Assembly: GCA_963846495.1 (NCBI GenBank)
Contig: CAWJWP010000030.1
Location: forward strand, 62,001-126,000
Length of the DNA: 64,000 nucleotides
Direction of reading: 5' to 3'
From: DASYQD01 sp963846495
Lineage (GTDB): Bacteria > Acidobacteriota > Thermoanaerobaculia > Multivoradales > JAIOJS01
The notes under the pieces are model-generated. The model was not told the origin of the DNA. It was given only the letters and a program-made list of their open reading frames with translations, and made no database searches. Below are positions 1 through 8,507 of the stretch, piece by piece (positions within the stretch are counted from its first letter, which is position 1; every line of letters starts with the position of its first letter). The translations under genes were made by a program, and so were the position numbers.

Positions 1-2
1 CC

Positions 3-194
3 GGATTCCTCATCGCGCTGAAGGTCCTCGCGGGACGGCTTCAAGACCTAGCCGACCTCGACAATCTTCTTCGCGTCGCCGCAGACGCAGACGTTGCCGA
101 AGCGCAACGCGTGATCGCGCTCATCACCGAGCGCGGTTGCCACCGTGACCGCGACCTGCGCGCCGTTCTCGCGGAACGACTGAAGGCATCGTAA
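3..194 (+). CDS. C-terminal end of a nucleotidyltransferase-like protein (partial)
   Basis: An open frame runs in from the left edge and ends at TAA 192-194, giving the last 63 residues of a protein. The visible part begins with an ALKVLAGRLQDLADL pattern followed by a helical VIALITERG stretch. This looks like the C-terminal half of DUF6036/AbiEii-type nucleotidyltransferase proteins, where an LLALKL.AGR..KDL.D segment is common. The start and any catalytic residues lie outside the window, so this is a tentative family match. A 120-nt gap separates it from tonB on the same strand. Confidence 0.5.
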   Translation, partial: GFLIALKVLAGRLQDLADLDNLLRVAADADVAEAQRVIALITERGCHRDRDLRAVLAERLKAS

Positions 195-318
195 GCAGTC
201 GCGTGCCGCGCCGCGGCGCTGTGCGCTATCGCACAGTCCGGTGCCGAGATCGCGGCGGCCCCGGTTTCCTTCGCACGCCCTCCTGGCTCCAACTGCATGA
301 CGAAGGAGGGTCGTGGTC

Positions 319-1074
319 ATGTTCGAGCACACTTTGGCGAAGCGGAAGGGTAGCCGGCGTCGGGGTTGGATGCTGGCGTTGGCGGTCGTGGTGCACGGGG
401 TTGCCTTGACGACGGTGGTGCTGGCGAGCGCGTGGAGCGTCGGCGAGGTGGCGCCGCCGATGGAGACCGAGATCTTCACGCCGCCGATGGACGTCACTCA
501 TATCGTCTTCGAAGAGCCGCGCAAGGAGCCGGCGGCCCCGCCGCCACCCGTGGAGCCGCCGCCGCCGGCGCCGCCCGTCGAGCGCGCTCCCGTCGTCGAG
601 CAGCCGGCGCCGCCCGTCGAGCAGCCGACGACGATCACGGACACCGTGCCGACCGACGCCACGGGGCCCGAGGTCGAGCCGACGACGAACACGGGCGGCG
701 ATACGCCTTCGACCTCGCCGAACACCGGCGGCGGCGGCACCGATCCCAACGCTCCGGCTTGGGGCACGGGCGGCGACGGCGACGTGCCGGTGGCGCTCGA
801 CGCGCGGATGACGCGGCCGGAGACGATCTTCCGCGTCCAGCCGCGCTACACCGAGAGCGCGCGCAAGGCGGGGCGGCAGGGCATCGTCGTGCTGCGGGCG
901 ACGATCGACCGCACCGGCGCCGTCACCGACGTGCGCCTCGTCAAGCCGCTCGGCATGGGCCTCGACGAGTCGGCGATCACCGCCGTGCGGCAGTGGCGCT
1001 TCACGCCGGCGTCCATGAACGGGCGGCCGGTGCCGGTGTTCTTCCAGCTGACGGTGACCTTCAGCATCCGCTGA
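319..1074 (+). CDS. TonB family energy-transducer protein
   Basis: This 251-residue protein is anchored in the inner membrane and reaches through the periplasm to pass proton-motive-force energy to outer-membrane transporters. A basic N-terminus is followed by one membrane segment (about residues 17-38), then a Pro-rich spacer (about 65-135, PPPPVEPPPP type). The C-terminal TonB domain (about 165-250) has the typical PRYTESARKAGRQG start and the AVRQWRF...NGRPV motif. The ATG at 319 is preferred over a GTG at 313 because an AAGGAGG ribosome site (303-309) sits 9 nt before the ATG. No ExbB/ExbD lies next to it. The Gly/Thr-rich linker at about 110-145 is unusually long. The family call is firm; the partner receptor is unknown. 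Confidence 0.92.
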   Translation: MFEHTLAKRKGSRRRGWMLALAVVVHGVALTTVVLASAWSVGEVAPPMETEIFTPPMDVTHIVFEEPRKEPAAPPPPVEPPPPAPPVERAPVVEQPAPPVEQPTTITDTVPTDATGPEVEPTTNTGGDTPSTSPNTGGGGTDPNAPAWGTGGDGDVPVALDARMTRPETIFRVQPRYTESARKAGRQGIVVLRATIDRTGAVTDVRLVKPLGMGLDESAITAVRQWRFTPASMNGRPVPVFFQLTVTFSIR

Positions 1075-1150
1075 GCGTGCAAACAAACGACGGGGCCTCT
1101 ACGTAGGAAGAGGTGAGACAAGAGGACGATCTCCACTCTCCCTCTTCCTA

Positions 1151-1177
1151 CCCCGCCGCCCCAGGCGGGGTTTTTTT
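1151..1177 (+). terminator. Rho-independent terminator after tonB
   Basis: A perfect 7-bp GC stem (CCCCGCC / GGCGGGG) with a 6-nt loop is followed at once by seven T. It lies 76 nt after the tonB stop and is oriented to end tonB transcription. On the opposite strand it follows the end of the minus-strand gene but lacks a T tract there. Confidence 0.9.
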
Positions 1178-1269
1178 CGGCCCCATCAACGAAGCAGCCG
1201 TCGCCGCCGGCGATCGACATCGGCGGCGATGTCGTCTCCGCGAGCTTTCGCGGCCGCGGACTGACAGCC

Positions 1270-2184
1270 TCAGTTGGGCGATGGCGCCGGCGCCGGCTCG
1301 CCGAACGGCGCACGCTGGCCACCTGGCGGCGGCCGGCGGCCACCGCCGAATGCGCCGCCGCGGCCGCCAAAGGGACGGTCGCGTTGCCAGCGCGGATCGA
1401 GCGGACGGCCCTGGCCCGGCGGCGGCCCCATGCCGGCGACAGCGCGCGGGCCGAGGCGGGCGAGGAACTTCAGGTAGCGCTGCTCGGCCTCGCCGTCGAG
1501 GATCTCGCGCGCCTGGAGCACGTGCTCGACGAAGGCGCGCTCGAGGGCGCCCTGAAGGCGCGCCGAGGCGTCGACGAGCGCGTGCAGCCGCTCGGTATTC
1601 GGCTGCGGCGCGGTGAGCTCGCCGCGCAGGCCCTGACGCACCGTCTCGAGCTGGATGCGCCGCGTCTTCGTCTCGGCGAGGAAGCGCCGCTGCAGCTCGA
1701 CGAAGCGCGGGCGGTCGCGCTCGGGCACGCCGAGGCGCCGAGCGAGCTCCTCGAGGCGAGCCGGCGATGGGCCGCCGCCGCGCAGGCCGGCGCCGGGACC
1801 AACGGGACCGGAGCCGTCCGGGCCCGGCCCATCAGCGTAGTGTCCGGCCGGCGGGCCGAGGTCGAACGCTTCCTCGAGCGGGACGAGCGGCTCTTCGGCG
1901 CGCGCCTCGCGCGGAGGTTGCGGGCGTTGCTGCCGCGGAGGTGCAGCGCCGATCGGCGACGCGACTTCCACCGGCGGAGGCGCCACCTCGTTGACCGGCG
2001 CCGGCGATGAGCCGGCAAGGCTCTCGACGGGCGCGGCGACTGCGGGCGATGGCATCACGATCACCGTCGGCGGCGCCGGTTGCGGCGCCGGCGTGAGCCG
2101 CTGCTGCACGACGGCCACCGCCAGGCCCAGGTTGAGGCCGACGGACAGCGAGAGGAGGGCGACCGCCCACCAGCGGGTCACCAC
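1270..2184 (-). CDS. Periplasmic heavy-metal-sensor/resistance-like protein (ZraP/CpxP-type)
   Basis: A 304-residue protein with an N-terminal membrane segment or uncleaved signal (about residues 5-27), a long Pro/Ala-rich linker and a charged helical domain (about 140-250). The domain pattern (LARRLGVPERDRPRF...LQRRFLAETKTRR...LR.EL..P.PN) matches the Metal_resist/CnrR-ZraP periplasmic helical hairpin family. The tail is Gly/Pro/Arg-rich and probably disordered. Its start overlaps the end of the anti-sigma gene by 7 nt, so it is the third gene of a sigma factor/anti-sigma/sensor operon. It is plausibly a periplasmic partner of the anti-sigma factor, which is inference. No metal-binding His cluster was seen. 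Confidence 0.72.
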   Translation of the reverse strand: MVTRWWAVALLSLSVGLNLGLAVAVVQQRLTPAPQPAPPTVIVMPSPAVAAPVESLAGSSPAPVNEVAPPPVEVASPIGAAPPRQQRPQPPREARAEEPLVPLEEAFDLGPPAGHYADGPGPDGSGPVGPGAGLRGGGPSPARLEELARRLGVPERDRPRFVELQRRFLAETKTRRIQLETVRQGLRGELTAPQPNTERLHALVDASARLQGALERAFVEHVLQAREILDGEAEQRYLKFLARLGPRAVAGMGPPPGQGRPLDPRWQRDRPFGGRGGAFGGGRRPPPGGQRAPFGEPAPAPSPN

Positions 2185-2909
2185 AGGCCGCTGCTCTCCC
2201 CGGCCGTCAGCTCGCCGCCGTCGTAGCCGCCCGTCTCGTCGCCGGCGAGCGCCTGCCAGTACGCCTCCGCGAGCGTCGTCGAGCTGCCACCACCGATCGA
2301 CGCGTCCGCACCGGCGGCCACCGCGTCAGGATCGACGAGCAGCTCGTCGAGCGGCGGCTCCTGCGTCGTTGCGACGGAGCGCTCCTGCGACGCCGCGATC
2401 TCGCTGCCGTTCGACTGACCAGTCGCGGGCGCACCCTCGGTCGCGACCGGCGCGCCGCTCTTCGACACCACGATCGCCTCGCCGTTGCTCGCCGGAACAG
2501 CGGCCCCGATGCCGGCCGGCACGGTGCGCACCGCCGCGGGCGGCGCCGAAGTCACCGCGCCCGCCGGCGCCTGTAGCCGCCCGAGCCCGACGCCGATCGC
2601 CACGCCGCCGAGCAGCGCGGCGCCGGCGAGCGCCCGCGCCCACGGCGGCGCCGCGGCCCAGCCGAGCGCGCTCGAGCCGCCGCGGCTCCGCTGCTCCTCG
2701 GCCAGCCGCTGCACCTTCCCCACGTAGCCGTAGGGCACCGGCGTCGGCGGCGCCGCCTTGAGCCCCTGCCAGAGGCGGTGCAGCTCATGCAGTCGCGCCT
2801 GCAGCGACGGGTCGCGTGCCAGCTCGGAGCGCAGCTCCTGCACCTCGGCGGCGGGCAGCTCGCCGTGCAGGTAACGCATCAACCGGCGGTCTAACTCTTT
2901 GTCTCGCAT
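2178..2909 (-). CDS. Membrane-anchored anti-sigma factor (zf-HC2-like, no zinc site)
   Basis: A 243-residue protein encoded directly downstream of an ECF sigma factor. The first 70 residues form the usual anti-sigma helical region (LDRRLMRYLHGELPAAEVQEL...L..DP.LQARL). One membrane segment lies at about residues 93-112, and the periplasmic part is Ala/Gly/Ser-rich and low in structure. The H-x3-C-x2-C zinc motif of classical zf-HC2 anti-sigma factors is missing, since no Cys appears in the N-terminal domain. It should hold the ECF factor at the membrane. It is 51 nt from the sigma gene and overlaps the following metal-sensor gene. Confidence 0.78.
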   Translation of the reverse strand: MRDKELDRRLMRYLHGELPAAEVQELRSELARDPSLQARLHELHRLWQGLKAAPPTPVPYGYVGKVQRLAEEQRSRGGSSALGWAAAPPWARALAGAALLGGVAIGVGLGRLQAPAGAVTSAPPAAVRTVPAGIGAAVPASNGEAIVVSKSGAPVATEGAPATGQSNGSEIAASQERSVATTQEPPLDELLVDPDAVAAGADASIGGGSSTTLAEAYWQALAGDETGGYDGGELTAGESSGLW

Positions 2910-2960
2910 GTCATGGGCTCCTGGCGGCGGCGTAGTTCATCGGCTATCCGGTGAAACCGA

Positions 2961-3587
2961 TCACACGCCGCCTTCCTGCGCCCGCTCGAGCGCGCGCATG
3001 GCGCGGAAGAGCCGGCTCTCGACGGCGCCGAGGGTGATGCCCAGCGTCTCGGCGATCTCCTTGTACGACAGCTCCTCGAAGCGCGCCAGCACGAGCACGG
3101 CGCGCTGGCTCGGCGGTAAGCCATTGATCGCGCGATGAACAACGCCCCAGCGCCGCCGCGCGTCGAGCTCGCGGTGCGGGTCGGCCCGCTCCTCCGCCGG
3201 CTCCAGCGGCGGCGCCATGGCGTCGTCGTCCTCGGCCGCCGACAGCGACACCCAGCGGCGCAGCCGCCGCCGGCGCAGCACGTTCAGGCAGTGGTTGACG
3301 GCGACGCGGTAGAGCCAGGTCGACACCAGCGCCTTGGGGCGGAAGCCGCCCGCCTTCACCATCACCTTGAGGAAGACCTCCTGCACCGCGTCGCGCGCCT
3401 CCTCGGCGTCGCCGAGCAGCCGCTCGCAGACCCGCAGCAGGCGGCGGTGGTGGCGCTCGACCAGCTCGCCGAAGGCATCGCGGTCGCCGGCCGCCACGCG
3501 CGCGACGAGATCCCAATCGGGATCGCTCGCCTGCGCGTGGATGACGCCGGAGGTCAACCTCGCCTCCTCACGTAAGGCCCCCGTCAT
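2961..3587 (-). CDS. ECF-type RNA polymerase sigma factor
   Basis: A 208-residue sigma-70 family factor. Region 2 (about residues 37-105) shows DAFGELVERHHRRLLRVCERLLGD and DAVQEVFLKV, followed by WLYRVAVNHCLNVLRRRR. Region 4 (about 145-200) shows LPPSQRAVLVLARFEELSYKEIAE with a helix-turn-helix GITLGAVESRLFRA. It heads a three-gene minus-strand operon with its anti-sigma factor and a periplasmic metal-sensor-like protein. An upstream in-frame extension of about 25 residues precedes the conserved region, so a later start is possible. The signal is unknown; the neighbours suggest envelope or metal stress. Confidence 0.93.
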   Translation of the reverse strand: MTGALREEARLTSGVIHAQASDPDWDLVARVAAGDRDAFGELVERHHRRLLRVCERLLGDAEEARDAVQEVFLKVMVKAGGFRPKALVSTWLYRVAVNHCLNVLRRRRLRRWVSLSAAEDDDAMAPPLEPAEERADPHRELDARRRWGVVHRAINGLPPSQRAVLVLARFEELSYKEIAETLGITLGAVESRLFRAMRALERAQEGGV

Positions 3588-3667
3588 GGGGGTGAAACGC
3601 AGGAGGGCGCCACTTCCTGCGGCCCGCTCCTAGGCTCCACGCCGCGCGAGCCATGCGCGGCGTCCGT

Positions 3668-6331
3668 TCACGCTCTCAGCGCTTCGAGGTCGGCGAGCAG
3701 CGCCGCCGCCGTGCGGTAGCGGCGCGTCGGGTCGCGCTGGAGGCAGCGCAGGATGATCTGCTCGAGCTGCTCGGGCATCTCCGCCCAGTACTGGCGCGGC
3801 GGCGTCGGTTGCTCGTTCAGCGTGGCGACGATCACCTGCATCGGGTTCTCGCCGCGGAACGGCGTTTGCGACGTGAAGAGCTCGTAGAGCACGACGCCCA
3901 CCGCCCAGAGGTCCGCCCGCTCGTCGACCGGCTTGCCCTGCAGCTGCTCGGGGGCGAGGTACTGCGGCGTGCCGACGACCGTGCCCGGCTGCGTCTGCCC
4001 CTCGTCCATGCGCGCCAGCGGCCGGGCGATGCCGAAGTCCATCAGCTTGGCGTTGCCGTTGGGCTCGACGATCAGGTTCTCGGGCTTGATGTCGCGGTGC
4101 AGCACGCCGACGTCGTGCGCCGCGCCGAGGCCGCGGCAGAGCTGGCGCGCCAGACGCAGGCCCGCCGAGTACGGCAGCGAGCCCGTCTGCGAGAGCAGGT
4201 AGCGCAGGGTGATGCCGCGCACGTACTCCATGGTGATGAAGGGGATGCCGTCGACGTCGCCGAAGTCGAAGGTGCGCAGCACGTTGGGGTGGGTGATCTT
4301 GCGCGCCAGCTTGAGCTCGCTCTTCAAGCGCTCGAGCAGGTCGCGGTCGCCCCATACGTCGCGCTTCAACATCTTGAGCGCCACGAGGTCGTCGAGCTCG
4401 CGGTCGCGCACCTTGTAGACGACGCCCATGCCGCCGGCGCCGAGTGTGGAGAGGATCTCGAAGCGGTCGCCGATCACCTTGCCGGGGGCGATCTCGGCGA
4501 GGGTGGCGTGCTCGCGGCGCGGCGGCGGTGGTGGTGCGCTCGTGGTGCTCGGCGCGATGCGCGTCGGCGCGTCGGTCGAGGTGGCGAGCAGCGAGGCGCC
4601 GCCGACGCCGGTGACCTTGGTCGCGGTGTCGCGGTTGATCACGTAGAGCGTCTGCGCGCCGCCGAACATCCCGCGCTGCGGCGACAGCTCGACTCCGGAG
4701 CGCGTGAAGACGTCACCCAGGCTGCCGTAGAGCGGCTGCGAGAGCACCAGGTCGCCCGGCGTCCCTTCGCGCATCAGCCCCTCGAGCTGGAGCAGCGGCC
4801 GGCCGACGACGACGCGGTCGGTGCCCTCGCCCCACACCACCGAACCGGTGACGGCATCGCCCTCGGTGATGGCGAGGATGGGCGGCTCGGCCTCTTCGAA
4901 AGCGTTGCGCGACACCGACAGCACCGCGCCGATCTCGGCCGCCGCCGACAGCGCGCGGAAGGCGCGGTTGTCGCCGACGAAGGAGACGAGGAGCCGCTGC
5001 CCGAAGGCGCCCTCGATCTTCCCCTGCCGCGCGCCCACCGCCGCGTGCACCCGCCGCAGGTCCTGCGCCAGCTGCTCGATCGTCGACTCGGGGTCGTGGC
5101 CCATCTTCGGCTGCGCGTAGCGGCGCATGTCGACGCCGAGCAGCGCCACCGGCACCGTGCCGGCCTCCTCGATCGCCCCGCCCTGTCCGTTCGACGACGG
5201 CAGCGTGCGCGACAGCTCCTGGATGTAGGTCTCCATGTCCTGCTTTTCGCGCAGCTCGGAGAGCAGGTGGTTGAAGGCCACGGCGAGGCGGCCCACCTCG
5301 TCGCCGCGGTCGATGGTGATCTTCTGGCCGTAGTTGCCCTCGCTCGCCGCCGTCGCCGCGTTGGCGAGGTCGCGCACCGGCTTGAAGACGCGCCGGCCGA
5401 GGAGGAACGAGAAGAGCGAAGCGATCAGCACCGCCGCGGCGCCGACGATGAGGAGGATCGTCTCGATGCGCTGGAAGGGCAAGAGCTCTGCGTCGAGCGA
5501 GGCGAGCGAGACGACGGCGCCGACGCGGTTGCCGCTGGAGTCGGCGAGCGGGCGGACGAGTCCGATCCAGCGGCGGGCGTTGATCTCGAGGTCGATCGGC
5601 TCGGTGGGCTCGTTGCCGCGCATCACCGTGTCGACCATCCGCCGCTGCTGCAGCCGCGACATCAGCTCCTCGACCTCGGCGGGGCCGAGGGTCGTCGCCA
5701 CCACCTGCGGGTTGCCGCCGTCGTCGGCGAGGATCGCCACGTCGGCTTCGGAGATCTTGCGCACCTGGTCGGCGTCGTCGTTGTCGATGGCGAAGCCGGC
5801 GACGAGGAAGCCCTGCAACACCTGGTCGGCGGCGAGCGGCACCGCGACGGCGTTGAAGAGGCGCTTGTCCTGCTTCCAGAAGCCGGTCGCCTCGAACTCC
5901 TCCTGGGCGCGCTTGACCAGCGGCCGCTGCGAAAGGTCCTCGCCCACCGCGTCGGGGTTGTCGGTACGCGCGAGCACGCGGCCCTGCGGGTCGAGGGCGA
6001 TGGCGAAGTCGTAGCCGAGGTCGTTCTGCCGCTCCTCGAGAAGGTCGAGGACGGACGCGGCGCCGCTCGGATCGTCGGCCGACGCGGCGATATAGCTCCG
6101 GATGTTGGCGTCGCTCGCGAACACCCGCGCGATGAGCTTGAGCTGCTCCTGCCGCTGCTGCTGCAGCGTCGTCTGCACCGAGCTGGCGCGCGACAGCGCC
6201 TGCCGCGCCGTCTCGTTCGCCACCTTGTTGCCGAAGACGTAGGTCACCACGACAGCCGCCCCCACCGCCAGGGTGACGAGCAGCGCCGTCATGGCGAACA
6301 CCCGGGCGCCGAAGGAGATGCGCAGCGCCAT
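3668..6331 (-). CDS. Transmembrane sensor Ser/Thr protein kinase with HAMP and cyclase-like domains
   Basis: An 887-residue receptor kinase. Order: TM1 (about 12-33), extracytoplasmic sensor region (about 35-285, Cache-like: AIALDPQGRVLARTDNP), TM2 (about 291-312), HAMP (about 312-362), a degenerate class III nucleotide-cyclase-like domain (about 393-530), a Pro-rich linker (about 585-605), and a C-terminal Hanks-type kinase (about 622-885). Kinase motifs are intact: glycine loop GAGGMGVV, K653, HRDIKPEN (745-752), DFG (765-767), APE. The cyclase-like domain lacks a clear metal-binding Asp pair, so it is more likely regulatory than enzymatic. The fused layout is typical of Acidobacteriota and Myxococcota. 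It lies 80 nt downstream of the ECF operon start region, and the cupredoxin-like gene ends 3 nt before its start. Confidence 0.93.
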   Translation of the reverse strand: MALRISFGARVFAMTALLVTLAVGAAVVVTYVFGNKVANETARQALSRASSVQTTLQQQRQEQLKLIARVFASDANIRSYIAASADDPSGAASVLDLLEERQNDLGYDFAIALDPQGRVLARTDNPDAVGEDLSQRPLVKRAQEEFEATGFWKQDKRLFNAVAVPLAADQVLQGFLVAGFAIDNDDADQVRKISEADVAILADDGGNPQVVATTLGPAEVEELMSRLQQRRMVDTVMRGNEPTEPIDLEINARRWIGLVRPLADSSGNRVGAVVSLASLDAELLPFQRIETILLIVGAAAVLIASLFSFLLGRRVFKPVRDLANAATAASEGNYGQKITIDRGDEVGRLAVAFNHLLSELREKQDMETYIQELSRTLPSSNGQGGAIEEAGTVPVALLGVDMRRYAQPKMGHDPESTIEQLAQDLRRVHAAVGARQGKIEGAFGQRLLVSFVGDNRAFRALSAAAEIGAVLSVSRNAFEEAEPPILAITEGDAVTGSVVWGEGTDRVVVGRPLLQLEGLMREGTPGDLVLSQPLYGSLGDVFTRSGVELSPQRGMFGGAQTLYVINRDTATKVTGVGGASLLATSTDAPTRIAPSTTSAPPPPPRREHATLAEIAPGKVIGDRFEILSTLGAGGMGVVYKVRDRELDDLVALKMLKRDVWGDRDLLERLKSELKLARKITHPNVLRTFDFGDVDGIPFITMEYVRGITLRYLLSQTGSLPYSAGLRLARQLCRGLGAAHDVGVLHRDIKPENLIVEPNGNAKLMDFGIARPLARMDEGQTQPGTVVGTPQYLAPEQLQGKPVDERADLWAVGVVLYELFTSQTPFRGENPMQVIVATLNEQPTPPRQYWAEMPEQLEQIILRCLQRDPTRRYRTAAALLADLEALRA

Positions 6332-6334
6332 GAC

Positions 6335-7063
6335 CTAGTAGGAGCTGTCGGTGCTGTAGGCCTTGCCGAACTTGTTGAGGTGGCGCGGCACGCGCGGCTT
6401 GGAGACGGCGAGCGAGACGGTGAGCGGCGTCTTCGCGGGCAGCGTCACCGCCTGCGTCACCAGCTCGCCGCGCTCGTGCCATACCGAGAGCGTGCCGGGG
6501 CCCGAGGGCAGGCCGGTCAACGCGAAGCCGCCCTTCTTGTCGGGCGCCGTCGAGTAGGGGGTGTCGACGACGAGCACGTAGCCGGCCATCTGCTGGTGCA
6601 CGTTGCAGAACACGCGCACGAGACCGGGCTCCTTCATGGTCACCGTCTTGCCGGAGCCGCGGCCGTAGAGGCCGACGTCGAAGGCGTTGCCGGCAGAGAC
6701 CGAGAAGGCGTTGTGGAGGATCGGGTCCTGGTTGGGGAAGCGCACCTTCGACCCGGCCGCCACCACCAGCACGCGCGGCGTGAACGCTTTCTTCAGCGTC
6801 TTCATCTCGGGTAACGCGTCGGCCGCGGTCGATGCGAGCTTGGGCTTCTTCGCCGGGGTGAAGAAGACGACCGCCTGGTCGACGCCGTCGGCGACGCGGC
6901 GGCCCTCCTGCATCAGCGTCAGCGTGCCGTGCAGCTCGCTCCCCTCGTGCGCCGCGGCCTCGGTGCCGGCCACGAGCAACGCGCCGCCCGCGAGCAACGC
7001 AGGGACGGAACAGAGCGCCAGCAGGCGGAGCGGGCGGACGAGCCGCGAGGGAGGCCGCTTCAT
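6335..7063 (-). CDS. Secreted cupredoxin-like protein (MauL/plastocyanin-like)
   Basis: A 242-residue exported protein with a signal peptide (about 1-40, ending EAAAHEG). The core (about 100-165) has the cupredoxin layout: VRFPNQDPILHNAFS with an early His, then VRVFCNVHQQMAGYVLVV carrying the Cys-x-x-His-x-x-Met copper ligands. A carboxypeptidase-regulatory-like beta domain (GGFALTGLPSGPGTLSVWHE) follows. Such proteins are seen as methylamine-utilisation MauL-like or plastocyanin-like copper carriers. The start ATG 7063 is chosen because it precedes the signal peptide; a much longer upstream frame is only read-through into the opposite-strand gene. It ends 3 nt before the kinase gene, so the two are probably cotranscribed. 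Confidence 0.85.
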   Translation of the reverse strand: MKRPPSRLVRPLRLLALCSVPALLAGGALLVAGTEAAAHEGSELHGTLTLMQEGRRVADGVDQAVVFFTPAKKPKLASTAADALPEMKTLKKAFTPRVLVVAAGSKVRFPNQDPILHNAFSVSAGNAFDVGLYGRGSGKTVTMKEPGLVRVFCNVHQQMAGYVLVVDTPYSTAPDKKGGFALTGLPSGPGTLSVWHERGELVTQAVTLPAKTPLTVSLAVSKPRVPRHLNKFGKAYSTDSSY

Positions 7064-7195
7064 GGGGCGCTGTCGGATGATAACAAAGCCACTGCTAAAG
7101 CCGTGGCGAACGCCCCGCGGCGGCTCACCCGCGTCATCAGACCTACGGAGCCCGCGCGATCGCGGATTGGTCGCGGGAGCACTACGATTGCGGGC

Positions 7196-8323
7196 ATGCT
7201 CGTCGAGCGCGTGGCGCGCTTCCTCTGCGCTGCCGAAGGCGATCGCTTCGAGGACGTGGCGCTCGCCGTCTTCGCCTTCCAGTACGAGCGCGTCGAGCCG
7301 TACCGGCGAATGTGCGACGGGCGGGGCGTCTCGCCCGCGAACGTGAGCGACTGGCGCGAGGTGCCGGCGGTGCCGGCGTTGGCGATGAAGCGGCTGGCGC
7401 TGCACGCCGACGAGCCGCTGCACGTCTTCCGGAGCAGCGGCACTGGGATGGCGGCCGCGCGGAGCGCGGCCGGGGGCGGCGCGGCGACCGACACGCCGAG
7501 CAGCGCGACGATGAGCCCTGCTGGCGACGCGAGCGGCCGCAGCGTGCACTACCAGCCCTACCCCGACCTCTACCGGCAGGCGATCGAGTGCTCCTTCCCG
7601 CGCTTCTGCCTGCCGGGGCTGCGCACGCCGGCGCCGATGCTGTCGCTCGTGCCGGCCGTCGAGCAGGCGCCGGACTCGAGCCTCGCCTTCATGGCCGCGC
7701 ACGTGCTCGACGAGTGGGGCGCCGCCGACTCCACCAACGCCTTCGGCGAGCGCGGCGTCGACGTGACGCGCGCGCGCTCCTGGCTCTCTGCACGGCAGCG
7801 CGAGGGGCGGCCGGCGCTCCTCTTCGCCACCTCGTTCGCGCTGGCGCAGCTGCTCGAGGCGCTGTCGCGACGCTTCCTCCACTTCCGGCTGGCGCCGGGC
7901 AGCGTCGTCTTCGACACCGGCGGCTACAAGGGACGGACGCAGGAGCTCTCGCGCGAGGACCTGCTGGCGCGCCTCGAGACCTGGCTCGGCGTGCCGCCCG
8001 AGCAGGTGGTGCGCGAGTACGGCATGACCGAGCTGTCGAGCCAGTGCTACACGACCAACCTCCTCGACGGCGACGCCGAGACCTTCGTCGCGCCGCACTG
8101 GGTGCGCGTGCGCGTGCTCCACCCCGAGACCCTCGCCGAGCAGCCGTCCGGCGAGCCCGGGCTGCTGGCGGTGTTCGACCTCGCCAACGTCGGTTCGGTG
8201 CCGCACCTGCTCACCGAGGACTTGGGCGTCGCGCACGGCGCGGGCTTCCGCCTCCTCGGCCGCGCGAGCGGCGCCGAGCTGCGCGGTTGCTCGCTCACCG
8301 TCGAAGAGCTCGCGCGCGGCTGA
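7196..8323 (+). CDS. LuxE-like acyl-protein synthetase
   Basis: A 375-residue protein of the LuxE/acyl-protein synthetase family (adenylating fold). Such enzymes activate a fatty acid with ATP and pass it to a partner reductase. Visible features are FAFQYERVEPYRRMC, the FRSSGTG nucleotide-binding motif (about residues 80-86), FDTGGYKGR, and EYGMTELSSQCYT (about 280). A roughly 30-residue Ala/Gly/Ser-rich insert splits the usual SSGTTG...R region (about 87-117), which is odd. The start ATG 7196 is 132 nt from the divergent cupredoxin gene, leaving room for two promoters. A LuxC-like reductase is encoded about 7 kb downstream (15128-16393), but no LuxAB was seen. Confidence 0.82.
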   Translation: MLVERVARFLCAAEGDRFEDVALAVFAFQYERVEPYRRMCDGRGVSPANVSDWREVPAVPALAMKRLALHADEPLHVFRSSGTGMAAARSAAGGGAATDTPSSATMSPAGDASGRSVHYQPYPDLYRQAIECSFPRFCLPGLRTPAPMLSLVPAVEQAPDSSLAFMAAHVLDEWGAADSTNAFGERGVDVTRARSWLSARQREGRPALLFATSFALAQLLEALSRRFLHFRLAPGSVVFDTGGYKGRTQELSREDLLARLETWLGVPPEQVVREYGMTELSSQCYTTNLLDGDAETFVAPHWVRVRVLHPETLAEQPSGEPGLLAVFDLANVGSVPHLLTEDLGVAHGAGFRLLGRASGAELRGCSLTVEELARG

Positions 8324-8344
8324 ACGCTGCGGTCTGCGCCGCGT

Positions 8345-8416
8345 CGAGATTGCTTCGTCGCTCCGCTCCTCGCAATGACGGTCGATTGTCATCGCGAGCG
8401 CAGCGAAGCGATCTCG
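8345..8416. repeat. Imperfect palindromic repeat (REP-like)
   Basis: An imperfect inverted repeat of about 72 nt lies between the LuxE-like gene and the porin gene. Its left arm reads CGAGATTGCTTCG... and its right arm reads ...CGAAGCGATCTCG. The arms are about 30 nt each around a short GGTCGATT centre and could fold into a long hairpin. Sequences of this type, which encode HCEERSDEAI in one frame, are scattered through many bacterial genomes as extragenic palindromes and often appear as false short proteins. It could also attenuate transcription out of the LuxE-like gene. Confidence 0.75.
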
Positions 8417-8507
8417 ATCCCGCACGTTCACCCGACCTGTGAACCGCCTTAGACTGCGCCGATCCGCCGCGCCCGCGGCTCCGTAGGGCCGTATCAGGAG
8501 GGAACTC

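Noticed and set aside
540..640. Tandem repeat or CRISPR-like signal
   Set aside because: The CCG/GCC repetition encodes the Pro-rich spacer of TonB; there are no regular spacers.
3653..6814. Plus-strand open frame of 1053 codons opposite the kinase
   Set aside because: It is a shadow of the kinase and cupredoxin-like genes: Arg/His/Gly-rich, without motifs, and the opposite strand holds clear domains.
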